64,000 nucleotides of DNA from Oasisia sp. SBJ-2009. Lineage: Eukaryota > Annelida > Polychaeta > Sabellida > Siboglinidae. Position numbers and translations under genes: made by a program. A model generated the notes under the pieces. It worked only from the letters and a program-made list of their open reading frames with translations, did no database searches and was not told the origin of the DNA. The stretch covers positions 16,688,262 to 16,752,261 of the forward strand of contig OZ024867.1 in the NCBI GenBank assembly GCA_964017155.1. Reading direction: 5' to 3'. This document shows, piece after piece, positions 12,993 to 26,900 of the stretch (within the stretch, counting starts at the first letter, position 1; each line of letters opens with the position of its first letter).

Positions 12993-15900
12993 TGTGTAAG
13001 ACCTGGTGTGTAAGACATGGTGTGTAAGACTTGGTGTGTAAGACTTGGTGTGTAAGACTTGGTGTGTAAGCCCTGGTGTGTAAGACATGGTGTGTAAGAC
13101 CTGGTGTGTAAGACATGGTGTGTAAGACTTGGTGTGTAAGACTTAGTGTGGAAGACATGGTGTTTAAGACATGGTGTGTAAGACATGGTGTGTAAGACTT
13201 GGTGTGAAAGACTTGATGTGTAAGATTTGGTGTGTAAGACTTGGTGTGTAAAACATGGTGTATAAGACATGGTGTGTAAGACTTGGTGTTTAAGACTTGG
13301 TGTGAAAGACTTGATGTGTAAGACTTGATGTGTAAGACTTGATGTGTAAGACTTGGTGAGTAAGACTTGGTGTGTAAGACTTGGTGTGTAAGACAGGGTG
13401 TGAAAGACATGGTGTGTAAGACTTGGTGTGTAAAACATGGTGTGTAAGACTTGGTGTGTAAGACATGGTGTGTAAGACATGGTGTGTAAGACCTGGTGTG
13501 TAAGACATGGTGTGTAAGACTTGATGTGTAAGACCTGGAGTGTAAGACTTGGTGTGTAAGACATGGTGTGTAATACTTGATGTGTCAGACTTGATGTGTA
13601 CGACATGGTGTGTAAGCCCTGGTGTGTAAGACATGGTGTGTAAGACCTGCTGTGTAAGACATGGTGTGTAAGACTTGGTGTGTAAGACTTGGTGTGTAAG
13701 ACTTGGTGTGTAAGCCCTGGTGTGTAAGACATGGTGTGTAAGACTTGGTGTGTAAGACATGGTGTGTAAGACTTGGTGTGTAAGACTTAGTGTGTAAGAC
13801 ATGGTGTTTAAGACATGGTGTGTAAGACATGGTGTGTAAGACTTGGTGTGTAAGACTTAGTGTGTAAGACATGGTGTTTAAGACATGGTGTGTAAGACAT
13901 GGTGTGTAAGACTTGGTGTGAAAGACTTGATGTGTAAGACTTGTTGTGTAAGATTTGGTGTGTAAGACTTGGTGTGTAAGACTTGGTGTGTAAGACTCGG
14001 TGTGTAAGACATGGTGTGTAAGACTTGGTGTGTAAGTCTTAGTGTGTAAGACATGGTGTTTAAGACATGGTGTGTAGGACATGGTGTGTAAGACTTGGTG
14101 TGTAAAACTTGGTGTGTAAGACATGGTTTGTAAGACCTGGTGTGTAAGACATGGTGTGTAAGACCTGGTGTGTAAGACATGGTGTGTAAGACTTGATGTG
14201 TAAGACCTGGTGTGTAAGACTTGGTGTGTAAGACATGGTGTGTAATACTTGATGTGTCAGACTTGATGTGTACGACATGGTGTGTAAGCCCTGGTGTGTA
14301 AGACATGGTGTGTAAGACCTGGTGTGTAAGACATGGTGTGTAAGACTTGGTGTGTAAGACTTGGTGTGTAAGACTTGGTGTGTAAGCCCTGGTGTGTAAG
14401 ACATGGTGTGTAAGACCTGGTGTGTAAGACATGGTGTGTAAGACTTGGTGTGTAAGACTTAGTGTGGAAGACATGGTGTTTAAGACATGGTGTGTAAGAC
14501 ATGGTGTGTAAGACTTGGTGTGAAAGACTTGATGTGTAAGACTTGATGTGTAAGACTTGATGTGTAAGATTTGGTGTGTAAGACTTGGTGTGTAAAACAT
14601 GGTGTATAAGACATGGTGTGTAAGACTTGGTGTTTAAGACTTGGTGTGAAAGACTTGATGTGTAAGACTTGATGTGTAAGACTTGATGTGTAAGACTTGG
14701 TGAGTAAGACTTGGTGTGTAAGACTTGGTGTGTAAGACAGGGTGTGAAAGACATGGTGTGTAAGACTTGGTGTGTAAAACATGGTGTGTAAGACTTGGTG
14801 TGTAAGACATGGTGTGTAAGACATGGTGTGTAAGACCTGGTGTGTAAGACATGGTGTGTAAGACTTGATGTGTAAGACCTGGAGTGTAAGACTTGGTGTG
14901 TAAGACATGGTGTGTAATACTTGATGTGTCAGACTTGATGTGTACGACATGGTGTGTAAGCCCTGGTGTGTAAGACATGGTGTGTAAGACCTGCTGTGTA
15001 AGACATGGTGTGTAAGACTTGGTGTGTAAGACTTGATGTGTAAGACTTGGTGTGTAAGACTTGGTGTGTAAGACTTGGTGTGTAAGACATGGTGTGTTAT
15101 ACTTGATGTGTAAGATTTGATGTGTAAGACAGGGTGTGAAAGACATGGTGTGTAAGACTTGGTGTGTAAGTCATGGTGTGTAAGACTTGGTGTGTAAGAC
15201 ATGGTGTGTAAGATATGGTGTGTAAGACTTGGTGTGTAACACATGGTGTGTAAGACTTGGTGTGTAAGACATGGTGTGTAGGACATGGTGTGTAGGACAT
15301 GGTGTGTAAGACTTGGTGTGTAAAACTTGGTGTGTAAGACTAGGTGTGTAAGACTTGGTGTGTAAGACATGGTGTGTAAGACTTGGTGTGTAACACATGG
15401 TGTGTAAGACATGGTGTGTAAGACTTGGTGAGTAACACATGGTGTGTAAGACTTGGTGTGTAAGACTTGGTATGTAAAACTTGGTGTGTAAGACATGGTG
15501 TGTAAGACCTGGTGTGTAAGACATGGTGTGTAAGACCTGGTGTGTAAGACATGGTGTGTAAGACTTGATGTGTAAGACCTGGTGTGTAAGACTTGGTGTG
15601 TAAGACATGGTGTGTAATACTTGATGTGTCAGACTTGATGTGTACGACATGGTGTGTAAGCCCTGGTGTGTAAGACATGGTGTGTAAGACCTGGTGTGTA
15701 AGACATGGTGTGTAAGACTTGGTGTGTAAGACTTGGTGTGTAAGACTTGGTGTGTAAGCCCTGGTGTGTAAGACATGGTGTGTAAGACCTGGTGTGTAAG
15801 ACATGGTGTGTAAGACTTGGTGTGTAAGACTTAGTGTGGAAGACATGGTGTTTAAGACATGGTGTGTAAGACATGGTGTGTAAGACTTGATGTGAAAGAC

Positions 15901-17822
15901 TTGATGTGTAAGATTTGGTGTGTAAGACTTGGTGTGTAAAACATGGTGTATAAGACATGGTGTGTAAGACTTGGTGTTTAAGACTTGGTGTGAAAGACTT
16001 GATGTGTAAGACTTGGTGAGTAAGACTTGGTGTGTAAGACTTGGTGTGTAAGACAGGGTGTGAAAGACATGGTGTGTAAGACTTGGTGTGTAAAACATGG
16101 TGTGTAAGACTTGGTGTGTAAGACATGGTGTGTAAGACATGGTGTGTAAGACCTGGTGTGTAAGACATGGTGTGTAAGACTTGATGTGTAAGACCTGGAG
16201 TGTAAGACTTGGTGTGTAAGACATGGTGTGTAATACTTGTTGTGTCAGACTTGATGTGTACGACATGGTGTGTAAGCCCTGGTGTGTAAGACATGGTGTG
16301 TAAGACCTGCTGTGTAAGACATGGTGTGTAAGACTTGGTGTGTAAGACTTGGTGTGTAAGACTTGGTGTGTAAGCCCTGGTGTGTAAGACATGGTGTGTA
16401 AGACCTGGTGTGTAAGACATGGTGTGTAAGACTTGGTGTGTAAGACTTAGTGTGTAAGACATGGTGTTTAAGACATGGTGTGTAAGACATGGTGTGTAAG
16501 ACTTGGTGTGTAAGACTTAGTGTGTAAGACATGGTGTTTAAGACATGGTGTGTAAGACATGGTGTGTAAGACTTGGTGTGTAAGACTTAGTGTGTAAGAC
16601 ATGGTGTTTAAGACATGGTGTGTAAGACATGGTGTGTAAGACTTGGTGTGAAAGACTTGATGTGTAAGACTTGTTGTGTAAGATTTGGTGTGTAAGACTT
16701 GGTGTGTAAAACATGGTGTGTAAGACATGGTGTGTAAGACTTGGTGTGAAAGACTTGATGTGTAAGACTTGATGTGTAAGACTTGATGTGTAAGACTTGA
16801 TGTGTAAGACTTGATGTGTAAGACTTGGTGAGGAAGACTTGATGTGTAAGACTTGGTGTGTAAGACATGGTGTGTAAGACTTGGTGTGTAAGACATGGTG
16901 TGTAAGACTTGGTGTGTAAGACATGGTGTGTAAGACATGGTGTGTAAGACTTGGTGTGTAACACATGGTGTGTAAGACTTGGTGTGTAAGACATGGTGTG
17001 TAGGACATGGTGTGTAGGACATGGTGTGTAAGACTTGGTGTGTAAAAATTGGTGTGTAAGACATGGTGTGTAAGCCCTGGTGTGTAAGACTTGATGTGTA
17101 AGACTTGATGTGTATGACTTGGTGTGTAAGACTTGGTGTGTAAGACATGGTGTGTTATACTTGATGTGTAAGATTTGATGTGTAAGACATGGTGTGTAAG
17201 ACATGGTGTGTAAGACTTGGTGTGTAAGACATGGTGTGTAAGACTTGATGTGTAAGACATTGTGTGTAAGACTTGGTGTGTAAGACATGGTGTGTAAGAC
17301 TTGGTGTGTAAGACTCGGTGTGTAAGACATGGTGTGTAAGACATGGTGTGTAAGACATGGTGTGGAAGACCTGGTGTGTAAGACATCGTGTGTAAGACCT
17401 CGTGTGTAAGACTTGGTGTGTAAGACTTGATGTGTAAGACTTGATGTGTAAGACTTGGTGTGTAAGACCAGGTGTGTAAGACTTGATGTGTAAGACTTGT
17501 TGTGTACGACATGGTGTGTAAGACTTGGTGTGTAAGACATGGTGTGTAAGACTTGGTGTGTAAGACATGGTGTGTAAGACTTGGTGTGTAAGACTTGTTG
17601 TGAAAGACTTGATGTGTAAGACTTGATGTGTAAGACTTGATGTGTAAGACTTGGTGTGTAAGACTTGATTTGTATGACTTGGTGTGAAACACTTGATGTG
17701 TAAGACTTGATGTGTAAGACTTGATGTGTAAGACTTGGTGTGTAAGACTTGGTGTGTAAGACTTGGTGTGTAAGACATGGTGTGTTATACTTGATGTGTA
17801 AGATTTGATGTGTAAGACAGGG
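11467..17822. repeat. ~6.7-kb sub-block inside copy 1, second occurrence
   Basis: This is the partner of 4,845-11,060. It holds the additional 8 and 2 units missing from the first occurrence. Part of it (14,799-16,170) is exactly what is absent from the second 19.4-kb copy. It ends at 17,822, just after a TTATAC landmark at 17,781 and an ACAGGG unit. Confidence 0.85.
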
Positions 17823-19730
17823 TGTGAAAGACATGGTGTGTAAGACTTGGTGTGTAAGACATGGTGTGTAAGACTTGATGTGTAAGACATGGTGTGTAAG
17901 ACTAGGTGTATAAGACATGGTGTGTACGACATGGTGTGTAAGACTTGGTGTGTAACTCATGGTGTGTAAGACTTGGTGTGTAAGACATGGTGTGTAGGAC
18001 ATGGTGTGTAGGACATGGTGTGTAAGACTTGGTGTGTAAAACTTGGTGTGTAAGACATGGTGTGTAAGACCTGGTGTGTAAGACATGGTGTGTAAGACCT
18101 GGTGTGTAAGACATGGTGTGTAAGACTTGATGTGTAAGACCTGGTGTGTAAGACTTTGTGTGTATGACATGGTGTGTAATACTTGATGTGTAAGACTTGA
18201 TGTGAACGACATTGTGTGTAAGCCCTGGTGTGTAAGACATGGTGTGTAAGACCTGGTGTGTAAGACATGGTGTGTAAGACTTGGTGTGTAAGACTTAGTG
18301 TGTAAGACATGGTGTTTAAGACATGGTGTGTAAGACATGGTGTGTAAGACTTGGTGTGAAAGACTTGATGTTTAAGACTTGATGTGTAAGACTTGGTGTG
18401 TAAGACTTGGTGTGTAAGACATGGTGTGTAAGACTTGGTGTGTAAGACTTGGTGTGAAAGACTTGATGTGTAAGACTTGATGTGTAAGACTTGATGTGTA
18501 AGACATGGTGTGTAAGACTTGGTGTGTAAAACTTGGTGTGTAAGACATGGTGTGTAAGACCTGGTGTGTAAGACATGGTGTGTAAGACTTGATGTGTAAG
18601 ACTTGATGTGTAAGACTTGATGTGTATGACTTGGTGTGTAAGACTTGGTGTGTAAGACATGGTGTGTTATACTTGATGTGTAAGATTTGATGTGTAAGAC
18701 CTGGTGTGTAAGACTTTGTGTGTATGACATGGTGTGTAATACTTGATGTGTAAGACTTGATGTGAACGACATTGTGTGTAAGCCCTGGTGTGTAAGACAT
18801 GGTGTTTAAGACATGGTGTGTAAGACATGGTGTGTAAGACTTGGTGTGTAAGACTTAGTGTGTAAGACATGGTGTTTAAGACATGGTGTGTAACACATGG
18901 TGTGTAAGACTTGGTGTGTAAGACATGGTGTGTAGGACATGGTGTGTAGGACATGGTGTGTAAGACTTGGTGTGTAAAACTTGGTGTGTAAGACATGGTG
19001 TGTAAGCCCTGGTGTGTAAGAGTTGATGTGTAAGACTTGATGTGTATGACTTGGTGTGTAAGACTTGGTGTGTAAGACATGGTGTGTTATACTTGATGTG
19101 TAAGATTTGATGTGTAAGACATGGTGTGTAAGACATGGTGTGTAAGACTTGGTGTGTAAGACATGGTGTGTAAGACTTGATGTGTAAGACATTGTGTGTA
19201 AGACTTGGTGTGTAAGACATGGTGTGTAAGACTTGGTGTGTAAGACTCGGTGTGTAAGACATGGTGTGTAAGACATGGTGTGTAAGACATGGTGTGGAAG
19301 ACCTGGTGTGTAAGACATGGTGTGTAAGACCTCGTGTGTAAGACTTGGTGTGTAAGACTTGATGTGTAAGACTTGATGTGTAAGACTTGGTGTGTAAGAC
19401 CAGGTTTGTAAGACTTGGTGTGTAAGACTTGTTGTGTACGACATGGTGTGTAAGACTTGGTGTGTAAGACATGGTGTGTAAGACTTGGTGTGTAAGACAT
19501 GGTGTGTAAGACTTGGTGTGTAAGACTTGTTGTGAAAGACTTGATGTGTAAGACTTGATGTGTAAGACTTGATGTGTAAGACTTGGTGTGTAAGACTTGA
19601 TTTGTATGACTTGGTGTGAAACACTTGATGTGTAAGACTTGATGTGTAAGACTTGATGTGTAAGACTTGGTGTGTAAGACTTGGTGTGTAAGACTTGGTG
19701 TGTAAGACATGGTGTGTTATACTTGATGTG
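16950..19730. repeat. 1,932-bp-spaced repeat pair
   Basis: Roughly 16,950-17,798 recurs at 18,882-19,730 with an offset of 1,932 bp (138 units). The TTATAC landmarks at 17,151 and 17,781 match 19,083 and 19,713. The right copy has private changes: TAAAACTTGG where the left has TAAAAATTGG, AGAGTTGA near 19,020, and CCAGGTTTG near 19,401. The outer edges are approximate. DNA between the arms also consists of 14-bp units. Confidence 0.72.
18061..18886. repeat. Module also found beyond the second 19.4-kb copy
   Basis: This 826-bp module, with GACTTTGTG and TGAACGACATTG variants, recurs at 36,051-36,876 as part of copy 2. It appears a third time at 42,001-42,826, outside the 19.4-kb duplication (offset 23,940 bp). 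The third occurrence has a private TGTGTGAG unit at 42,337. Confidence 0.8.
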
Positions 19731-22700
19731 TAAGACATGGTGTGTAAGACTAGGTGTATAAGACATGGTGTGTACGACATGGTGTGTAAGACATGGTGTG
19801 TAAGACAGGGTGTGAAAGACATGGTGTGTAAGACTTGGTGTGTAAAACATGGTGTGTAAGACTTGGTGTGTAAGACATGGTGTGTAAGACATGGTGTGTA
19901 AGACCTGGTGTGTAAGACATGGTGTGTAAGACTTGATGTGTAAGACCTGGAGTGTAAGACTTGGTGTGTAAGACATGGTGTGTAATACTTGATGTGTCAG
20001 ACTTGATGTGTACGACATGGTGTGTAAGCCCTGGTGTGTAAGACATGGTGTGTAAGACCTGCTGTGTAAGACATGGTGTGTAAGACTTGGTGTGTAAGAC
20101 TTGATGTGTAAGACTTGGTGTGTAAGACTTGGTGTGTAAGACTTGGTGTGTAAGACATGGTGTGGTATACTTGATGTGTAAGATTTGATGTGTAAGACAG
20201 GGTGTGAAAGACATGGTGTGTAAGACTTGGTGTGTAAGTCATGGTGTGTAAGACTTGGTGTGTAAGACATGGTGTGTAAGATATGGTGTGTAAGACTTGG
20301 TGTGTAACACATGGTGTGTAAGACTTGGTGTGTAAGACATGGTGTGTAGGACATGGTGTGTAGGACATGGTGTGTAAGACTTGGTGTGTAAAACATGGTG
20401 TGTAAGACTTGGTGTGTAAGACTTGGTGTGTAAGACATGGTGTGTAAGACTTGGTGTGTAACACATGGTGTGTAAGACATGGTGTGTAAGACTTGGTGAG
20501 TAACACATGGTGTGTAAGACTTGGTGTGTAAGACTTGGTATGTAAAACTTGGTGTGTAAGACATGGTGTGTAAGACCTGGTGTGTAAGACATGGTGTGTA
20601 AGACCTGGTGTGTAAGACATGGTGTGTAAGACTTGATGTGTAAGACCTGGTGTGTAAGACTTGGTGTGTAAGACATGGTGTGTTATACTTGATGTGTAAG
20701 ATTTGATGTGTAAGACAGGGTGTGAAAGACATGGTGTGTAAGACTTGGTGTGTAAGACTTGGTGTGTAAGACTTGGTGTGTAAGACATGGTGTGTTATAT
20801 TTGATGTGTAAGATTTGATGTGTAAGACAGGGTGTGAAAGACATGGTGTGTAAGACTTGGTGTGTAAGACATGGTGTGTAGGACTTGATGTGTAAGACAT
20901 GGTGTGTAAGACTAGGTGTATAAGACATGGTGTGTACGACATGGTGTGTAAGACTTGGTGTGTAACTCATGGTGTGTAAGACTTGGTGTGTAAGACATGG
21001 TGTGTAAGACTTGATGTGTAAGACCTGGTGTGTAAGACTTGGTGTGTAAGACATGGTGTGTAATACTTGATGTGTCAGACTTGATGTGTACGACATGGTG
21101 TGTAAGCCCTGGTGTGTAAGACATGGTGTGTAAGACCTGGTGTGTAAGACATGGTGTGTAAGACTTGGTGTGTAAGACTTGGTGTGTAAGACTTGGTGTG
21201 TAAGCCCTGGTGTGTAAGACATGGTGTGTAAGACCTGGTGTGTAAGACATGGTGTGTAAGACTTGGTGTGTAAGACTTAGTGTGGAAGACATGGTGTTTA
21301 AGACATGGTGTGTAAGACATGGTGTGTAAGACTTGGTGTGAAAGACTTGATGTGTAAGATTTGGTGTGTAAGACTTGGTGTGTAAAACATGGTGTATAAG
21401 ACATGGTGTGTAAGACTTGGTGTTTAAGACTTGGTGTGAAAGACTTGATGTGTAAGACTTGATGTGTAAGACTTGATGTGTAAGACTTGGTGAGTAAGAC
21501 TTGGTGTGTAAGACTTGGTGTGTAAGACAGGGTGTGAAAGACATGGTGTGTAAGACTTGGTGTGTAAAACATGGTGTGTAAGACTTGGTGTGTAAGACAT
21601 GGTGTGTAAGACATGGTGTGTAAGACCTGGTGTGTAAGACATGGTGTGTAAGACTTGATGTGTAAGACCTGGAGTGTAAGACTTGGTGTGTAAGACATGG
21701 TGTGTAATACTTGATGTGTCAGACTTGATGTGTACGACATGGTGTGTAAGCCCTGGTGTGTAAGACATGGTGTGTAAGACCTGCTGTGTAAGACATGGTG
21801 TGTAAGACTTGGTGTGTAAGACTTGGTGTGTAAGACTTGGTGTGTAAGCCCTGGTGTGTAAGACATGGTGTGTAAGACCTGGTGTGTAAGACATGGTGTG
21901 TAAGACTTGGTGTGTAAGACTTAGTGTGTAAGACATGGTGTTTAAGACATGGTGTGTAAGACATGGTGTGTAAGACTTGGTGTGTAAGACTTAGTGTGTA
22001 AGACATGGTGTTTAAGACATGGTGTGTAAGACATGGTGTGTAAGACTTGGTGTGAAAGACTTGATGTGTAAGACTTGTTGTGTAAGATTTGGTGTGTAAG
22101 ACTTGGTGTGTAAAACATGGTGTGTAAGACATGGTGTGTAAGACTTGGTGTGAAAGACTTGATGTGTAAGACTTGATGTGTAAGACTTGGTGTGTAAGAC
22201 TTGGTGTGTAAGACTTGGTGTGTAAGGCAGGGTGTGAAAGACATGGTATGTAAGACTTGGTGTGTAAGACATGGTGTGTAAGACTTGGTGTGTAAGACAT
22301 GGTGTGTAAGACTTGGTGTGTAAGACATGGTGTGTAAGACATGGTGTGTAAGACTTGGTGTGTAACACATGGTGTGTAAGACTTGGTGTGTAAGACATGG
22401 TGTGTAGGACATGGTGTGTAGGACATGGTGTGTAAGACTTGGTGTGTAAAACTTGGTGTGTAAGACATGGTGTGTAAGCCCTGGTGTGTAAGACTTGATG
22501 TGTAAGACTTGATGTGTATGACTTGGTGTGTAAGACTTGGTGTGTAAGACATGGTGTGTTATACTTGATGTGTAAGATTTGATGTGTAAGACATGGTGTG
22601 TAAGACATGGTGTGTAAGACTTGGTGTGTAAGACATGGTGTGTAAGACTTGATGTGTAAGATATTGTGTGTAAGACTTGGTGTGTAAGACATGGTGTGTA

Positions 22701-23996
22701 AGACTTGGTGTGTAAGACTCGGTGTGTAAGACATGGTGTGTAAGACATGGTGTGTAAGACATGGTGTGGAAGACCTGGTGTGTAAGACATGGTGTGTAAG
22801 ACCTCGTGTGTAAGACTTGGTGTGTAAGACTTGATGTGTAAGACTTGATGTGTAAGACTTGGTGTGTAAGACCAGGTGTGTAAGACTTGGTGTGTAAGAC
22901 TTGTTGTGTACGACATGGTGTGTAAGACTTGGTGTGTAAGACATGGTGTGTAAGACTTGGTGTGTAAGACATGGTGTGTAACACTTGGTGTGTAAGACTT
23001 GTTGTGAAAGACTTGATGTGTAAGACTTGATGTGTAAGACTTGATGTGTAAGACTTGGTGTGTAAGACTTGATTTGTATGACTTGGTGTGTAAGACTTGA
23101 TTTGTATGACTTGGTGTGAAACACTTGATGTGTAAGACTTGATGTGTAAGACTTGATGTGTAAGACATGGTGTGTAAGACATGGTGTGTAAGACTTGGTG
23201 TGTAAGACATGGTGTGTAAGACTTGATGTGTAAGACATTGTGTGTAAGACTTGGTGTGTAAGACATGGTGTGTAAGACTTGGTGTGTAAGACTCGGTGTG
23301 TAAGACATGGTGTGTAAGACATAGTGTGTAAGACATGGTGTGGAAGACCTGGTGTGTAAGACATGGTGTGTAAGACCTCGTGTGTAAGACTTGGTGTGTA
23401 AGACTTGATGTGTAAGACTTGATGTGTAAGACTTGGTGTGTAAGACTTGTTGTGTACGACATGGTGTGTAAGACTTGGTGTGTAAAACATGGTGTGTAAG
23501 ACTTGGTGTGTAAGACATGGTGTGTAAGACTTGGTGTGTAAGACTTGTTGTGAAAGACTTGATGTGTAAGACTTGATGTGTAAGACTTGATGTGTAAGAC
23601 TTGGTGTGTAAGACTTGATTTGTATGACTTGGTGTGAAAGACTTGATGTGTAAGTCTTGATGTGTAAGACTTGATGTGTAAGACTTGGTGTGTAAGACTT
23701 GGTGTGTAAGACTTGGTGTGTAAGACATGGTGTGTTATACTTGATGTGTAAGATTTGATGTGTAAGACAGGGTGTGAAAGACATGGTGTGTAAGACTTGG
23801 TGTGTAAGACATGGTGTGTAAGACTTGATGTGTAAGACATGGTGTGTAAGACTAGGTGTATAAGACATGGTGTGTACGACATGGTGTGTAAGACTTGGTG
23901 TGTAACTCATGGTGTGTAAGACTTGGTGTATAAGACATGGTGTGTAGGACATGGTGTGTAGGACATGGTGTGTAAGACTTGGTGTGTAAAACTTGG

Positions 23997-26900
23997 TGTG
24001 TAAGACATGGTGTGTAAGATATGGTGTGTAAGACTTGGTGTGTAACACATGGTGTGTAAGACTTGGTGTGTAAGACATGGTGTGTAGGACATGGTGTGTA
24101 GGACATGGTGTGTAAGACTTGGTGTGTAAAACTTGGTGTGTAAGACTAGGTGTGTAAGACTTGGTGTGTAAGACATGGTGTGTAAGACTTGGTGTGTAAG
24201 ACTTGGTGTGTAAGACTTGGTGTGTAAAACATGGTGTATAAGACATGGTGTGTAAGACTTGGTGTTTAAGACTTGGTGTGAAAGACTTGATGTGTAAGAC
24301 TTGGTGAGTAAGACTTGGTGTGTAAGACTTGGTGTGTAAGACAGGGTGTGAAAGACATGGTGTGTAAGACTTGGTGTGTAAAACATGGTGTGTAAGACTT
24401 GGTGTGTAAGACATGGTGTGTAAGACATGGTGTGTAAGACCTGGTGTGTAAGACATGGTGTGTAAGACTTGATGTGTAAGACCTGGAGTGTAAGACTTGG
24501 TGTGTAAGACATGGTGTGTAATACTTGATGTGTCAGACTTGATGTGTACGACATGGTGTGTAAGCCCTGGTGTGTAAGACATGGTGTGTAAGACCTGCTG
24601 TGTAAGACATGGTGTGTAAGACTTGGTGTGTAAGACTTGGTGTGTAAGACTTGGTGTGTAAGCCCTGGTGTGTAAGACATGGTGTGTAAGACCTGGTGTG
24701 TAAGACATGGTGTGTAAGACTTGGTGTGTAAGACTTAGTGTGTAAGACATGGTGTTTAAGACATGGTGTGTAAGACATGGTGTGTAAGACTTGGTGTGTA
24801 AGACTTAGTGTGTAAGACATGGTGTTTAAGACATGGTGTGTAAGACATGGTGTGTAAGACTTGGTGTGTAAGACTTAGTGTGTAAGACATGGTGTTTAAG
24901 ACATGGTGTGTAAGACATGGTGTGTAAGACTTGGTGTGAAAGACTTGATGTGTAAGACTTGTTGTGTAAGATTTGGTGTGTAAGACTTGGTGTGTAAAAC
25001 ATGGTGTGTAAGACATGGTGTGTAAGACTTGGTGTGAAAGACTTGATGTGTAAGACTTGATGTGTAAGACTTGATGTGTAAGACTTGATGTGTAAGACTT
25101 GATGTGTAAGACTTGGTGAGGAAGACTTGATGTGTAAGACTTGGTGTGTAAGACATGGTGTGTAAGACATGGTGTGTAGGACATGGTGTGTAGGACATGG
25201 TGTGTAAGACTTGGTGTGTAAAAATTGGTGTGTAAGACATGGTGTGTAAGCCCTGGTGTGTAAGACTTGATGTGTAAGACTTGATGTGTATGACTTGGTG
25301 TGTAAGACTTGGTGTGTAAGACATGGTGTGTTATACTTGATGTGTAAGATTTGATGTGTAAGACTTGGTGTGTAAGACATGGTGTGTAAGACTTGATGTG
25401 TAAGACATTGTGTGTAAGACTTGGTGTGTAAGACATGGTGTGTAAGACTTGGTGTGTAAGACTCGGTGTGTAAGACATGGTGTGTAAGACATGGTGTGTA
25501 AGACATGGTGTGGAAGACCTGGTGTGTAAGACATGGTGTGTAAGACCTCGTGTGTAAGACTTGGTGTGTAAGACTTGATGTGTAAGACTTGATGTGTAAG
25601 ACCTGGTGTGTAAGACATGGTGTGTAAGACTTGGTGTGTAAGACTTGGTGTGTAAGACTTGGTGTGTAAGCCCTGGTGTGTAAGACATGGTGTGTAAGAC
25701 CTGGTGTGTAAGACATGGTGTGTAAGACTTGGTGTGTAAGACTTAGTGTGGAAGACATGGTGTTTAAGACATGGTGTGTAAGACATGGTGTGTAAGACTT
25801 GGTGTGAAAGACTTGATGTGTAAGATTTGGTGTGTAAGACTTGGTGTGTAAAACATGGTGTATAAGACATGGTGTGTAAGACTTGGTGTTTAAGACTTGG
25901 TGTGAAAGACTTGATGTGTAAGACTTGATGTGTAAGACTTGATGTGTAAGACTTGGTGAGTAAGACTTGGTGTGTAAGACTTGGTGTGTAAGACAGGGTG
26001 TGAAAGACATGGTGTGTAAGACTTGGTGTGTAAAACATGGTGTGTAAGACTTGGTGTGTAAGACATGGTGTGTAAGACATGGTGTGTAAGACCTGGTGTG
26101 TAAGACATGGTGTGTAAGACTTGATGTGTAAGACCTGGAGTGTAAGACTTGGTGTGTAAGACATGGTGTGTAATACTTGATGTGTCAGACTTGATGTGTA
26201 CGACATGGTGTGTAAGCCCTGGTGTGTAAGACATGGTGTGTAAGACCTGCTGTGTAAGACATGGTGTGTAAGACTTGGTGTGTAAGACTTGGTGTGTAAG
26301 ACTTGGTGCGTAAGCCCTGGTGTGTAAGACATGGTGTGTAAGACTTGGTGTGTAAGACATGGTGTGTAAGACTTGGTGTGTAAGACTTAGTGTGTAAGAC
26401 ATGGTGTTTAAGACATGGTGTGTAAGACATGGTGTGTAAGACTTGGTGTGTAAGACTTAGTGTGTAAGACATGGTGTTTAAGACATGGTGTGTAAGACAT
26501 GGTGTGTAAGACTTGGTGTGAAAGACTTGATGTGTAAGACTTGTTGTGTAAGATTTGGTGTGTAAGACTTGGTGTGTAAGACTTGGTGTGTAAGACTCGG
26601 TGTGTAAGACATGGTGTGTAAGACTTGGTGTGTAAGTCTTAGTGTGTAAGACATGGTGTTTAAGACATGGTGTGTAGGACATGGTGTGTAAGACTTGGTG
26701 TGTAAAACTTGGTGTGTAAGACATGGTTTGTAAGACCTGGTGTGTAAGACATGGTGTGTAAGACCTGGTGTGTAAGACATGGTGTGTAAGACTTGATGTG
26801 TAAGACCTGGTGTGTAAGACTTGGTGTGTAAGACATGGTGTGTAATACTTGATGTGTCAGACTTGATGTGTACGACATGGTGTGTAAGCCCTGGTGTGTA

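Larger units (their letters stand above)
4635..23996. repeat. 19,362-bp higher-order block, copy 1 (1,383 units)
   Basis: From 4,635 the order of variant units is repeated from 23,997 with an offset of 19,362 bp. Just to the left the pairs stop matching: 4,607-4,620 is TGTGTAAGTCATGG while 23,969-23,982 is TGTGTAAGACTTGG. Rare private variants are shared at the exact offset. Examples are TGCGTAAGCCCTGG at 6,945 and 26,307, ACTTCG near 12,430 and 31,792, and AGAATTAG near 9,673 and 29,035. The block is itself built of smaller duplicated modules listed separately. It contains only 14-bp units. Confidence 0.9.

Noticed and set aside
22012..24750. Very long minus-strand open frames (up to 912 codons here, many others of 100-760 codons) as protein genes
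   Set aside because: All three minus frames are open and spell the same periodic peptide, because the unit has no stop and its length is not a multiple of three. Frames end wherever a point variant creates TTA, CTA or TCA on the + strand, such as TGTTTAAG, ACTTAG, TGTCAG or ACTAGG. There is no unique domain, flank or preferred frame.
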